A DNA stretch of 13,518 bases from Thermoanaerobaculales bacterium (GCA_025456385.1 JALOKS010000050.1:1-13518); one strand, 5' to 3'; positions 1-6,299 are shown, numbered from the stretch's first letter. Notes: generated from the letters alone by a model not told the origin. Made by a program: numbers and translations.

Positions 1-309
1 TGGGCGCTCCAGGACCTCGGCCGGCTCGGCGAGGCCGAGGTGGAGCTGAGGACCGCGCTCGCCATCGCCGGGCGCGCCTTCGCCGCGGGCAGCCCCGCCT
101 TCGCCGGCTACCAGCAGGCCCTCGGCAGCCTGCTCGTGAAGCGGGGCGTCTACGCCGAGGCCGAGCCGCTGCTGCTCGCGGCCCACGACGCGCAGCTCGC
201 GGCCAACGGCGCCGACGACCCGCGCACGAAGTCCGCCGCCGGCTCGCTGGCCGGGCTCTACGCGGCCTGGGGGCGGCCGGCGGAGGCCGCGCGCTACCGC
301 GGGATGTGA
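1..309 (+). CDS. TPR-repeat protein, C-terminal end (partial)
   Basis: The frame is open from the first base and ends at TGA 307-309, so only the last 102 residues are seen and the start lies outside the window. The visible part is all helical and alanine/leucine-rich, with tetratricopeptide-like pairs such as GRLGEAEVELRTALAI, GVYAEAEPLLLAAHDAQLAA and GRPAEAARYR, the Gly-x-x-x-x-Ala pattern of TPR helices. TPR arrays are protein-protein interaction scaffolds. Tails ending in this way are common on large bacterial Ser/Thr kinases and on signalling or transport adaptors, but no catalytic domain is visible here, so the function of the whole protein is unknown. A GTG at 40 is an internal codon, not the start. 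Confidence 0.75.
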   Translation, partial: WALQDLGRLGEAEVELRTALAIAGRAFAAGSPAFAGYQQALGSLLVKRGVYAEAEPLLLAAHDAQLAANGADDPRTKSAAGSLAGLYAAWGRPAEAARYRGM

Positions 310-334
310 CTCCCGGAGGCGGGGGCCGGCGTGG

Positions 335-340
335 TAGGAT
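335..340 (+). promoter_or_regulatory. Candidate -10 element upstream of rsgA
   Basis: TAGGAT matches TATAAT at four of six positions and sits in the context GTAGGATGG. The same 9-mer recurs at 7604-7612 before the M3 peptidase gene. No good -35 hexamer lies 16-18 bp upstream. If it is used, transcription would start near 347 and give rsgA a leader of about 155 nt. This is a weak call resting mostly on the recurrence. Confidence 0.3.
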
Positions 341-353
341 GGCGGCGGCTTAT

Positions 354-365
354 GACGAGCTCGTC
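354..365. repeat. 12-bp perfect palindrome in rsgA upstream region
   Basis: GACGAGCTCGTC is identical to its reverse complement. It lies just after the putative transcription start for rsgA, so it could be a repressor operator. It has no loop and would be poor as an RNA hairpin. Short GC-rich palindromes also arise by chance in DNA of this composition. Confidence 0.3.
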
Positions 366-372
366 CACGCTC

Positions 373-502
373 GCTGTCTCCTGAGGGGGGCTTGATCGCC
401 GGCGGTGCAACGCTCCGCCGGCCGGCTCCCCATCATCGGCCTCCCGGTCTGCGAACCGGAGAGGCGGTGAACCCGTCGGCCCGAGAGCTTCCAGGAGACA
501 GC
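373..502 (+). promoter_or_regulatory. Structured 5' leader of rsgA that can mask its ribosome-binding site
   Basis: GCTGTCTCCTG at 373-383 is an exact 11-nt reverse complement of CAGGAGACAGC at 492-502, which contains the rsgA Shine-Dalgarno AGGAG (493-497) and ends just before the ATG. Enclosed between them are two further hairpins. The first is a perfect 8-bp stem, 398-405 with 415-422, with a 9-nt loop. The second is a 10-bp stem, 439-448 with 455-465, with a 6-nt loop and one bulged A (460). The outer pairing would form a multi-branch junction that hides the ribosome site, as in translation-controlling riboswitches or thermosensors. I do not recognise a known riboswitch consensus. The pairing is read directly; the regulatory role is inferred. 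Confidence 0.45.
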
Positions 503-503
503 A

Positions 504-1565
504 ATGAGCCTTCGAACACTCGGATGGAATGATCGTTGTGCGGCGCTGTTCGCGCCGTTCGCAGAGGAGGGCCTCGTGCCGGCCCGCGTCGTGCGGGTCG
601 ATCGCGGGGCCGTGACGGTCGAGGCAGAGTGGGGGACGGCACCGGCGTCGGTCGCCGGGCGGCTCCACCGGGACGGCATCGCGGGCCCGCCCGCGGTCGG
701 GGACTGGGTCGGCCTCGACCGGGTCGGCGAGGCGGCGGTGGTGCGCGTCATCCTGCCGCGCGCCGGTGCGCTCGCGCGCCGGCGGCCCGGCGCCCCCGAC
801 CTCGAGCAGGTGGCTGCTGCCAACGTCGACCTCGTGCTGGTGGTGGAGGGGCTCGACCGCGGCCCCAACCCGCGGCGCATCGAGAGGGCGGCGGCGCTGG
901 CGTGGGACGCGGGCGCGAGCCCGGTCGTGGTGCTCACCAAGCGCGACCTGTGCCAGGATCTCGAGACCGCCTTCGCCCGGGCGCGGGAAGGGGCGCCCTT
1001 CGCCGAGGTGGTGGCCGTCTCCGCCGCCGGCGACGAAGGAGTCGGGGACCTCGATGCGCTCCTCGGCTCGGGCCGGACCGCGGTGCTGCTCGGCCCCTCG
1101 GGAGCGGGCAAGTCGACCCTCGCGAACCGGCTGCTGGGCGAGGCGCGCTTCGCGGTCGCCGCGGTCCGCGAGAGCGACCGGAGAGGGCGCCACACGACCA
1201 CCCGTCGCGAGCTGGTGCGGCTGCCGTCGGGAGCCTGCCTCATCGACACCCCCGGCGTCCGCGAGCTCGGCCTGTGGCTGGACCCCGGAGCGGTGGAGGC
1301 GGTCTTTCCCGAGATCGAGGCCGCGGCCGAAGGCTGCCGCTTCGGCGACTGCCGCCACGAAGGCGAACCCGGCTGCGCGGTGGCCGCAGCGGTGGCCTGC
1401 GGCGAGCTCGACCCCGCGCGCCTCGCGAGCTTCCAGCGCCTGCGCCGCGAGGCGGAGAACCTGCAGCTGCGCCGCGACGCGTCGCGGCGCCACGAGCTCC
1501 GCGCCCGTGAGCGCGCCTTCGGCAAGATGGCCCGCGAGGTGCTGCAACGCAAGAACAACCGCTGA
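504..1565 (+). CDS. rsgA: Ribosome small-subunit-dependent GTPase A (RsgA/YjeQ)
   Basis: A 353-residue protein of normal RsgA length. RsgA binds the 30S subunit late in assembly, hydrolyses GTP and helps release RbfA and mature the decoding region. An N-terminal OB fold covers about residues 25-85. The GTPase is circularly permuted, as is typical: G4 TKRD (145-148) comes first, then the P-loop GPSGAGKST (197-205), switch region GRHTTT (228-233) and G3 DTPG (248-251). The C-terminal zinc knuckle has Cys278, Cys283, His285 and Cys291. The ATG at 504 has AGGAG at 493-497, six bases upstream, and the start MSLRTLGWND fits the family. It is preceded by a leader that can pair with this ribosome site and followed after 114 bp by a patatin gene on the same strand. 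Confidence 0.96.
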   Translation: MSLRTLGWNDRCAALFAPFAEEGLVPARVVRVDRGAVTVEAEWGTAPASVAGRLHRDGIAGPPAVGDWVGLDRVGEAAVVRVILPRAGALARRRPGAPDLEQVAAANVDLVLVVEGLDRGPNPRRIERAAALAWDAGASPVVVLTKRDLCQDLETAFARAREGAPFAEVVAVSAAGDEGVGDLDALLGSGRTAVLLGPSGAGKSTLANRLLGEARFAVAAVRESDRRGRHTTTRRELVRLPSGACLIDTPGVRELGLWLDPGAVEAVFPEIEAAAEGCRFGDCRHEGEPGCAVAAAVACGELDPARLASFQRLRREAENLQLRRDASRRHELRARERAFGKMAREVLQRKNNR

Positions 1566-1597
1566 CGGTGTCCTTGAAGGTCAAACGCAGTACCATG

Positions 1598-1622
1598 GAT
1601 CAGTGAACCCCGGACGCTGATC
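1598..1622 (+). terminator. Hairpin after rsgA, possible terminator
   Basis: GATCAGTG (1598-1605) pairs with CGCTGATC (1615-1622), giving 8 bp including one G-U, around a 9-nt loop, 32 bases past the rsgA stop. No T-run follows, so it is not a classic intrinsic terminator. It may slow transcription or protect the rsgA 3' end. Confidence 0.3.
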
Positions 1623-1636
1623 GAGCCATCACGACT

Positions 1637-1667
1637 GCAATTCGTCGGCCTGCGGCCGGCGAATTGC
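1637..1667 (+). promoter_or_regulatory. Strong hairpin immediately before the patatin ribosome site
   Basis: Bases 1637-1650 pair with 1654-1667 over 14 positions (one G-U, otherwise Watson-Crick) around a TGC loop. The stem ends one base before GGAGG (1669-1673), the ribosome site of the downstream gene. It has no T-tract. It could act as an attenuator, a processing or stability element for a two-gene transcript, or a copy of a dispersed intergenic palindrome. The pairing is certain; the role is inferred. Confidence 0.5.
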
Positions 1668-1679
1668 CGGAGGTGTGAC

Positions 1680-2534
1680 ATGGCCACCTACCGCATCCTC
1701 TCGATCGACGGCGGCGGCATCCGCGGCCTCGTCACCACGGTTCTCATGCAGCGGCTCGCGGCGACCCCCGGCCTCGAGGGCTTCCTCGAGCGCGCCGACC
1801 TCATCGCCGGGACCTCCACCGGCGGCCTCCTGGCGCTCGGCCTCGCCCGCGGCCTGGGACTCGAGGAGATCCGCGACCTCTACGTCGTCGACGGCCCGGC
1901 GATCTTCGACGACTCGTGGCTCGACGACCTCGTGGACCTCGGCAAGCTGCGCGGCGCCGACTACAAGGTCGCTCCCCTGCGGCGGGTGCTCGCGCGCGTC
2001 CTCGGCGACGCGACGACCCTGGGCGAGCTCGGCCGGCACGTCCTGATCACGGCCTTCGACCTCGACAACGAGCATGCCGACCCCGGCCAGCGCAGCTGGA
2101 AGCCGAAGCTCTTCCACAACTTCGAGGGCCCCGGCAACGACCGTTCCGAGCTCGCCGCGAGGGTCGGGCTCTACACCGCCGCGGCGCCGACCTACTTCCC
2201 CTCGGTCGACGGCTTCATCGACGGCGGTGTCTACGCCTCGAACCCCTCGATGTGCGCCCTCGCCCAGACCCGAGGCGCGACCCACGACTGGGGCTACGTG
2301 CAGTGGGCGAAGCCCCTCATCAGCCTCATGCTCGACGGCAGCGCCGGCATCGCCGACTACCAGTGCAGTCAGATGCTCCGCGATCGCTACCACCGCCTCG
2401 CACCGGTCTTCCCGTCCGGGGTGTCGATCCCCATGGACGCGGTCGCGAAGATCCCGGACATGATCGCCTTCGCCGACAAGGTCCCGCTGCGGCGCACCGT
2501 CGACTGGCTGCAGGCGACGTGGATGGCGGATTGA
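1680..2534 (+). CDS. Patatin-like phospholipase
   Basis: A 284-residue Ser-Asp dyad acyl hydrolase. The oxyanion loop DGGGIRG is at 10-16, the nucleophile elbow GTSTG at 44-48 (Ser46), and the catalytic Asp in DGGVYASNP at 181-189 (Asp181). The spacing fits the patatin/cPLA2-like fold, and the whole chain is little more than that one domain. Such enzymes release fatty acids from membrane phospholipids or other acyl esters; the substrate is not predictable. There is no signal peptide or membrane helix, so it is probably cytosolic or peripheral on the inner membrane. ATG 1680 has GGAGG six bases upstream. It follows rsgA on the same strand after a hairpin-rich 114-bp gap and may be co-transcribed. 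Related patatins serve as CBASS effectors (CapV), but no cyclase gene is nearby. Confidence 0.92.
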   Translation: MATYRILSIDGGGIRGLVTTVLMQRLAATPGLEGFLERADLIAGTSTGGLLALGLARGLGLEEIRDLYVVDGPAIFDDSWLDDLVDLGKLRGADYKVAPLRRVLARVLGDATTLGELGRHVLITAFDLDNEHADPGQRSWKPKLFHNFEGPGNDRSELAARVGLYTAAAPTYFPSVDGFIDGGVYASNPSMCALAQTRGATHDWGYVQWAKPLISLMLDGSAGIADYQCSQMLRDRYHRLAPVFPSGVSIPMDAVAKIPDMIAFADKVPLRRTVDWLQATWMAD

Positions 2535-2544
2535 GGGTCGGCTT

Positions 2545-2568
2545 GAGATACGAGATACGAGATACGAG
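2545..2568. repeat. Tandem heptamer repeat GAGATAC x3.4
   Basis: GAGATAC occurs three times head to tail (2545-2565) and is followed by GAG. It starts 10 bp after the patatin stop, in the gap between convergent genes. It is a low-copy tandem 7-mer of unknown role. Confidence 0.8.
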
Positions 2569-2581
2569 GGCGCCCACCCGG

Positions 2582-2601
2582 CCGTCCCGGCTGCCGGACG
2601 G
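2582..2601. terminator. GC-rich hairpin between convergent genes
   Basis: CCGTCC (2582-2587) pairs with GGACGG (2596-2601). Two more pairs form inside (2589-2590 with 2594-2595), leaving a bulged C and a 3-nt loop. It lies between the patatin stop and the stop of the minus-strand RHH gene, where a bidirectional terminator would be expected, but neither side has a T-run. The terminator role is tentative. Confidence 0.3.
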
Positions 2602-2608
2602 GGGGGTG

Positions 2609-2639
2609 GAACGTTCAAACGTTCAACGTTCAAACGTTG
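2609..2639. repeat. Tandem 15-bp repeat built from AACGTT palindromes
   Basis: The 14-mer AACGTTCAAACGTT occurs at 2610-2623 and again at 2625-2638, giving four AACGTT palindromes spaced 8, 7 and 8 bp. Each half can fold on itself: GAACGTT with AACGTTC, and CAACGTT with AACGTTG. The array ends 5 bp before the stop of the minus-strand RHH gene, so transcripts from either side would carry small stems here. It is more AT-rich than its surroundings. The role is unknown; a terminator, a protein-binding array or a mobile repeat are possible. Confidence 0.75.
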
Positions 2640-2644
2640 GCCTC

Positions 2645-2833
2645 TCACTCGCCCTTGCCGCTCGCGGCTCCGCCCTTCTTCGCGGCTTGCTGCCGTCCGG
2701 CCTCCCTGAGCGCGCGCCGCAGCACGAAGTCGATCTGGGCGTTGACGCTGCGCAGCTCGTCCGCGGCCCAGCGCCGGTAGGCGTCGAGGACCGCGGGTTC
2801 GAGCCGCAGCAGGAAGGCCTCGCGCCCGCTCAC
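2645..2833 (-). CDS. Small ribbon-helix-helix (Arc-like) DNA-binding protein
   Basis: A 62-residue protein. Residues 4-11 (REAFLLRL) read as the beta ribbon, 13-26 as helix A, and 27-45 (LRSVNAQIDFVLRRALREA) as helix B with the Ser-Val-Asn-Ala-Gln turn common in Arc/CopG-type domains. The tail is basic and low-complexity. RHH proteins dimerise and often repress their own operon, or act as antitoxins. The start is GTG at 2831-2833, inside the GTGA that also holds the SPFH stop codon, so the two genes overlap by 4 bp and are probably translationally coupled. No toxin gene is seen, so a self-regulator of the SPFH operon is more likely than an antitoxin. The likely target is the tandem operator before the SPFH gene. 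The fold call is good; the function is inferred. Confidence 0.8.
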   Translation of the reverse strand: MSGREAFLLRLEPAVLDAYRRWAADELRSVNAQIDFVLRRALREAGRQQAAKKGGAASGKGE

Positions 2834-3786
2834 GTGTACAGGCTGCCCGTGTTCACCACCGGCTGGGTGTGCCGGTCGCTGCACAGCACCACCAGAAGGT
2901 TGGAGACCATGGCCGCGCGGCGCTCGTCGTCGAGCTCCACGATGTGGTCCTTCGCCAGGTGCTCGAGGGCCATCTGCACCATGCCGACCGCGCCCTCGAC
3001 GATCTTGGTCCGCGCCGCCACCACCGCCTGCGCCTGCTGGCGCTGCAGCATCGCGGCCGCGATCTCCGGTGCATAGGCGAGGTGGGAGATGCGGGCCTCG
3101 ATCACCTCGACGCCGGCCTTGTCGAGCCGCTCCTGGATGTCGTGCTCGAGCTGGTCGCAGACCTGGGCGGTGTTGCCGCGCAGCGAGACCTCGTGGTCGG
3201 CGCTGTCGTAGGGGTGGCGGCTGGCGAGGTTGCGCAGGGCCGCCTCGCTCTGCACGGAGACGAAGTCCTCGTAGTCGTCGACCTCGAACAGGGCCTCGGC
3301 GGTGTTGACGACCCGCCACACCACCACCGCCGAGATCTCGATCGGGTTGCCGTCCTTGTCGTTGACCTTCGACGCCCGGCCGGAGGTGCGGCCGCGGGCC
3401 TGGAGGACCTTGCCCTGCGCGTCCGTGTGCTCGGGCGTCTGCTGCGAGCCGGTCTCGAAGTTGCGGATGCGGAGCGAGAGCTTCTTCTTCGTGAAGAAGG
3501 GGTTGACCCAGATGAAGCCGGAGTCCAGGACCGTGCCCTTGTAGGCGCCGAAGAGCAGCAGGACCCTGGCCTCGTTGGGGGCCACGGCCTGGAAGCCGAA
3601 GATGCTGACGAAGCCGAGGGCCAGCGCGGCGATGCCGCCCGCGAGCAGCAGCGCGGAGCCGTTCTCGGAGCGCTCGAGGCCGACGGCGCCACCGATGACC
3701 AGCAGCGGGCCCGCGAGGCCGAGCGCGACGGTGATGAGGAGCGGCAGCCAGCCGCTCAGGGGGCTGAAGCGTTTCTCAGAGACCAT
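2830..3786 (-). CDS. SPFH/band-7 domain membrane protein
   Basis: A 318-residue protein with two N-terminal hydrophobic segments (about 13-36 and 44-66). An SPFH/prohibitin-homology domain follows from about 68 to 230, beginning QAVAPNEARVLLLFGAYKGT and containing NPFFTKKKLSLRIRNFET. The long helix PEIAAAMLQRQQAQAVVAAR near 220-239 is the conserved flotillin/stomatin-type segment. Such proteins form oligomeric membrane scaffolds that organise microdomains or regulate membrane proteases; the exact role here is unknown. ATG 3784-3786 has a strong AAGGAGG six bases upstream. The gene is first in a two-gene operon with a coupled RHH gene, and a clear promoter overlapped by a tandem palindrome lies directly before it. 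No NfeD-like partner gene is present in the window. Confidence 0.92.
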   Translation of the reverse strand: MVSEKRFSPLSGWLPLLITVALGLAGPLLVIGGAVGLERSENGSALLLAGGIAALALGFVSIFGFQAVAPNEARVLLLFGAYKGTVLDSGFIWVNPFFTKKKLSLRIRNFETGSQQTPEHTDAQGKVLQARGRTSGRASKVNDKDGNPIEISAVVVWRVVNTAEALFEVDDYEDFVSVQSEAALRNLASRHPYDSADHEVSLRGNTAQVCDQLEHDIQERLDKAGVEVIEARISHLAYAPEIAAAMLQRQQAQAVVAARTKIVEGAVGMVQMALEHLAKDHIVELDDERRAAMVSNLLVVLCSDRHTQPVVNTGSLYT

Positions 3787-3798
3787 CCGGTACCTCCT

Positions 3799-3817
3799 TG
3801 ATGTCAGAGTGATATCA
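3799..3817 (-). promoter_or_regulatory. Tandem operator-like palindromes at the SPFH promoter
   Basis: On the plus strand, TGATGTCA (3799-3806) and TGATATCA (3810-3817) are 7/8 identical and repeat every 11 bp, one helical turn. They cover the -10 hexamer and the predicted start of the SPFH transcript. RHH repressors of the Arc/MetJ/CopG type typically bind such tandem short sites cooperatively, and the operon's second gene encodes one. Sites and spacing are read directly; the protein-site match is inference. Confidence 0.5.
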
Positions 3818-3837
3818 TTCAGCTAGCATGCTGTCAA
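3809..3837 (-). promoter_or_regulatory. Sigma-70-type promoter of the SPFH/RHH operon
   Basis: Reading the minus strand, TTGACA (3837 to 3832) is followed after exactly 17 bp by TATCAC (3814 to 3809). The stretch is AT-rich against a very GC-rich background. The start would be near 3802, giving a leader of about 15 nt that carries AAGGAGG and then the ATG at 3786. Confidence 0.65.
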
Positions 3838-3843
3838 GACCCC

Positions 3844-3865
3844 CGCGGTGGCCGGCGCCGCCGCG
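3844..3865 (-). terminator. GC-only hairpin downstream of the EamA transporter gene
   Basis: Bases 3844-3852 pair with 3857-3865 over 9 bp (one G-U) around a CGGC loop, 11 bp past the transporter stop and just before the SPFH promoter on the same strand. No T-run follows, so it would be a non-canonical terminator insulating the two units. Confidence 0.35.
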
Positions 3866-3876
3866 ACGGTGGGTCC

Positions 3877-4737
3877 TCAGGGGGCGGGCTCCGCGCCCCG
3901 CCGGGCCGTGTAGGCCATCGTGCTGCCGAGGAGGATCAGCGCGCCGCCGACGAGACTCAGGGCGTCGGGCAGCTCGGACCAGAAGACGAAGCCGAGGGCG
4001 GCCGCGACCACCATCATGCTTGAGGCGTAGACCGAGACCTCGGCTGCCGGCGCGTGGCGGTAGGCGAGGGTGAGGCCGAACTGGCCGATCGCCGCGCTGA
4101 CCCCGATGCCGAGCAGCCACGTGAGCTCCATGCCCTGCGGCAGGCGCAGGTCGGCGGCCGCGACCGGGGCGAGGCCGAGCACCGTGACCAGCGAGAAGTG
4201 GAAGATGATGGTCGCCGGCGCCTCCCGCGACCGCAGCGCGCGCAGGGCGGTGTAGGCGGCGCCGGCGAAGGCGCCCGAGGCGAGGCCGACCAGGGCCGGC
4301 ACGACCGAGATGTCGAAGCGCGGCTTGACGATCAGGAGCCCGCCGAGGAAGCCGATCACCATCGCGGCGATCACGGTCTTCGGCGCCCGCTCGCCGAGGA
4401 AGAGGGCGGCGAAGACCGCGACGAAGAAGGGCGACAGCGTTGTCAGCATGGTCGCGTCGGCGAGCAGCAGGTGGTCGATGGCGTAGAAGTAGCAGGTCAC
4501 GCCGCCGACGCCGAGCAGGGAGCGGGCGAGCAACAGCGGTTGGTTCGAGCGGCGTCCCAGCAGCGGATGCCCCTGCCGCAGCGCGATCGCCGCCGCGATG
4601 CCGAGGGTGACGAGGTTGCGGACGATGACCTTGTCGAGCAGCGGCGTCGCGGCGGCCGCCTTGACGAAGGCGCCCATGAAGGCGAAGGCCGTCGCCGAGC
4701 ACACCATCAGGATCGCCGCCCGGGTCCGTCCGCTCAT
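3877..4737 (-). CDS. EamA/DMT-family membrane transporter
   Basis: A 286-residue, strongly hydrophobic protein with about ten membrane helices in two EamA halves, the usual size and layout of drug/metabolite transporters. The first half ends in the typical GERAPKTVIAAMVIGFLGGL and the second closes with LSLVGGALILLGSTMAY. The family exports amino acids, nucleotides or other small metabolites, or takes some up; the substrate cannot be read from sequence. The ATG at 4737 is chosen because the next residues (MSGRTRAAILMVCSATAFAF) make a normal N-terminus. A GTG at 4758 would add seven residues, and neither start has a clear ribosome site. The gene is divergent from the serine hydrolase gene, with 101 bp between starts, and is followed by the SPFH operon, which has its own promoter. 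Confidence 0.9.
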   Translation of the reverse strand: MSGRTRAAILMVCSATAFAFMGAFVKAAAATPLLDKVIVRNLVTLGIAAAIALRQGHPLLGRRSNQPLLLARSLLGVGGVTCYFYAIDHLLLADATMLTTLSPFFVAVFAALFLGERAPKTVIAAMVIGFLGGLLIVKPRFDISVVPALVGLASGAFAGAAYTALRALRSREAPATIIFHFSLVTVLGLAPVAAADLRLPQGMELTWLLGIGVSAAIGQFGLTLAYRHAPAAEVSVYASSMMVVAAALGFVFWSELPDALSLVGGALILLGSTMAYTARRGAEPAP

Positions 4738-4781
4738 GGCGCCCAACGATAGCCGCACCGGGCGGCCGGCGCCATCGCAGC

Positions 4782-4809
4782 TGGACTCAAGGGCCCGCTC
4801 GGCGATAAT
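4782..4809 (+). promoter_or_regulatory. Candidate promoter of the serine hydrolase gene
   Basis: TGGACT (4782-4787, 4/6 to the -35 consensus) is separated by 16 bp from GATAAT (4804-4809, 5/6 to the -10). The start would be near 4816, leaving a leader of about 23 nt with GGGAGG before the ATG at 4839. Confidence 0.45.
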
Positions 4810-4838
4810 CGGGCAGCGTGACGACCAGGGAGGCCACG

Positions 4839-6299
4839 ATGCGGAACGCGATCGCGATCCTGGTGATGGTGCTCGGGATGGCGGCGGCGGAGGCGAAGGG
4901 AGAGTCGCCGGGGGCGACGAAGCCGGTCCCGCGCCCCGAGGACGCGGTCGCAGCCTGGACGGTCTGGGTCGAGCACGACCTCGGCGCCGCCGGCGTTCCC
5001 GGCGCGTCCTATGCCTTCGTGCACGGTGACCGCCTGCTCGCCGCCGGCGGCCTCGGCCTCGCCGATCCGGAGAGCGCGACCCCGGCGACGGCCGACACCC
5101 TGTACTCGATCTGCTCGATCTCCAAGCTCTTCACCTCGATCGCGGTGCTGCAGCTGCGCGATGCCGGTGCGCTCGATCTCGACGACGGCCTCGCCGAGCA
5201 CCTGCCGTGGCTTGCGGGCCTGGCCGATGCCCACCCCGACGACGAGGCGATCACGATCCGACTCGCGTTGACCCACTCCGCGGGCCTGCCCCGCGAGTCG
5301 GACTTCCCCTACTGGGCCGGGCCGGACTTCCCCTTTCCGAGCGCTGACGAGATCCGGAATCGGATCAACGCGCAGCGGACCCTGTACCCCTCCGGCCGCT
5401 ACTTCCAGTACTCGAACCTCGGCATGACCCTGCTCGGCGAGGTGGTCGCCGCACGCTCGGGCCGGCCCTGGGCCGAGGCCGTCCGCGAAGGCATCCTCGC
5501 GCCGCTGGGCATGGGCGACACCTTCACCTCGGTGCCCGAAGCACGGGCCACGGGACGCCTGGCTGTCGGCTTCGCCCAGCGCCGCGGCAGCCCCGCGCGC
5601 GAGCGCCTCGGGCCCTTCGACGTCGCTGGCGTCGGCCCGGCTGCCGGCATGGCCTCCTCGGCCGCCGACCTCGCGGTCTTCGCGCGCTGGCAGCTGCGGT
5701 TGCGCGCAGCGGGCGGCGACGAGGTGCTGCGCGCCGCGACCCTGCGCGAGATGCAGCGCGTGCACTGGGTCGACCCGGACTGGAAGACGACCTGGGGCCT
5801 GGGCTTCGAGGTGGTCGAGCGGGACGGCACGACCTGGGTCGGCCATGGCGGCGCCTGTCCGGGCTACTACTCGGAGTTCGGCATCCTGCCGGAGAAGGAG
5901 TTGGGCGTCGTCGTGCTCGCCAACGCCATCGGCGCCGAGGTCGGGCTCTATGCCCGCAAGGCGGCGGCGCTGCTCGGGCCCGCGCTCGAGAAGGACCCGC
6001 CGGCGGAGCCGCCCGCCCGCGACCCCGGGCTCGAGCCCTACCTCGGGGTCTACGACTCGGTGTGGGGTCGGACGGCGATCGTGCGCTGGGGCGACGGCCT
6101 GGCCGCCGTCGACCTCGTGAGCCGGTCCGTGGAGCCCGACGGCTGGGTCGAGCCGCTCGTCCATGAGACAGGCTCCGTCTTCAGGCGTCGGCGCGCCGAC
6201 GACGGCAGCCTCGGCGAGGAGTGGATCTTCGCGGTCGACGAGGCCGGCCGTGCGACGGCAGTCACCGTCCACAGCACCCCGATGGCCAAGGTGCGCTAG
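4839..6299 (+). CDS. Exported beta-lactamase-family serine hydrolase
   Basis: A 486-residue protein with an N-terminal signal peptide (about residues 1-19). The class C beta-lactamase/DD-peptidase fold is marked by SISK (Ser93-Lys96), YSN (191-193) and HGG (336-338, in VGHGGACPGYYSEFG). The C-terminal 100 residues resemble the beta-rich lipocalin-like tail found on this family. Relatives include D-aminopeptidases, esterases and penicillin-binding-protein-like enzymes, mostly not true antibiotic resistance enzymes; the substrate is unknown and the site of action is the periplasm or cell surface. The start ATG 4839 has AGGGAGG five bases upstream; GTG 4818 is an alternative but lacks a ribosome site and would put seven polar residues before the signal. 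Its stop TAG lies inside a CTAG shared with the convergent M19 gene. Confidence 0.92.
   Translation: MRNAIAILVMVLGMAAAEAKGESPGATKPVPRPEDAVAAWTVWVEHDLGAAGVPGASYAFVHGDRLLAAGGLGLADPESATPATADTLYSICSISKLFTSIAVLQLRDAGALDLDDGLAEHLPWLAGLADAHPDDEAITIRLALTHSAGLPRESDFPYWAGPDFPFPSADEIRNRINAQRTLYPSGRYFQYSNLGMTLLGEVVAARSGRPWAEAVREGILAPLGMGDTFTSVPEARATGRLAVGFAQRRGSPARERLGPFDVAGVGPAAGMASSAADLAVFARWQLRLRAAGGDEVLRAATLREMQRVHWVDPDWKTTWGLGFEVVERDGTTWVGHGGACPGYYSEFGILPEKELGVVVLANAIGAEVGLYARKAAALLGPALEKDPPAEPPARDPGLEPYLGVYDSVWGRTAIVRWGDGLAAVDLVSRSVEPDGWVEPLVHETGSVFRRRRADDGSLGEEWIFAVDEAGRATAVTVHSTPMAKVR

Noticed and set aside
1680..2534. Patatin as a CBASS (CapV-like) defence effector
   Set aside because: The catalytic motifs fit, but no cyclic-oligonucleotide synthase or other defence gene is adjacent. 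The neighbours are rsgA and an SPFH operon.
2545..2639. CRISPR-like array
   Set aside because: The units are only 7-15 bp with no unique spacers of 30-40 bp and no cas genes.
2645..2833. RHH protein as the antitoxin of a toxin-antitoxin pair
   Set aside because: The coupled partner is an SPFH membrane protein, not a known toxin, and no other small gene lies alongside.
4839..6299. A true beta-lactamase antibiotic resistance gene
   Set aside because: The SxxK, YSN and HGG motifs are family-wide, and the extra C-terminal domain points to esterase or peptidase-like relatives; nothing shows resistance activity.
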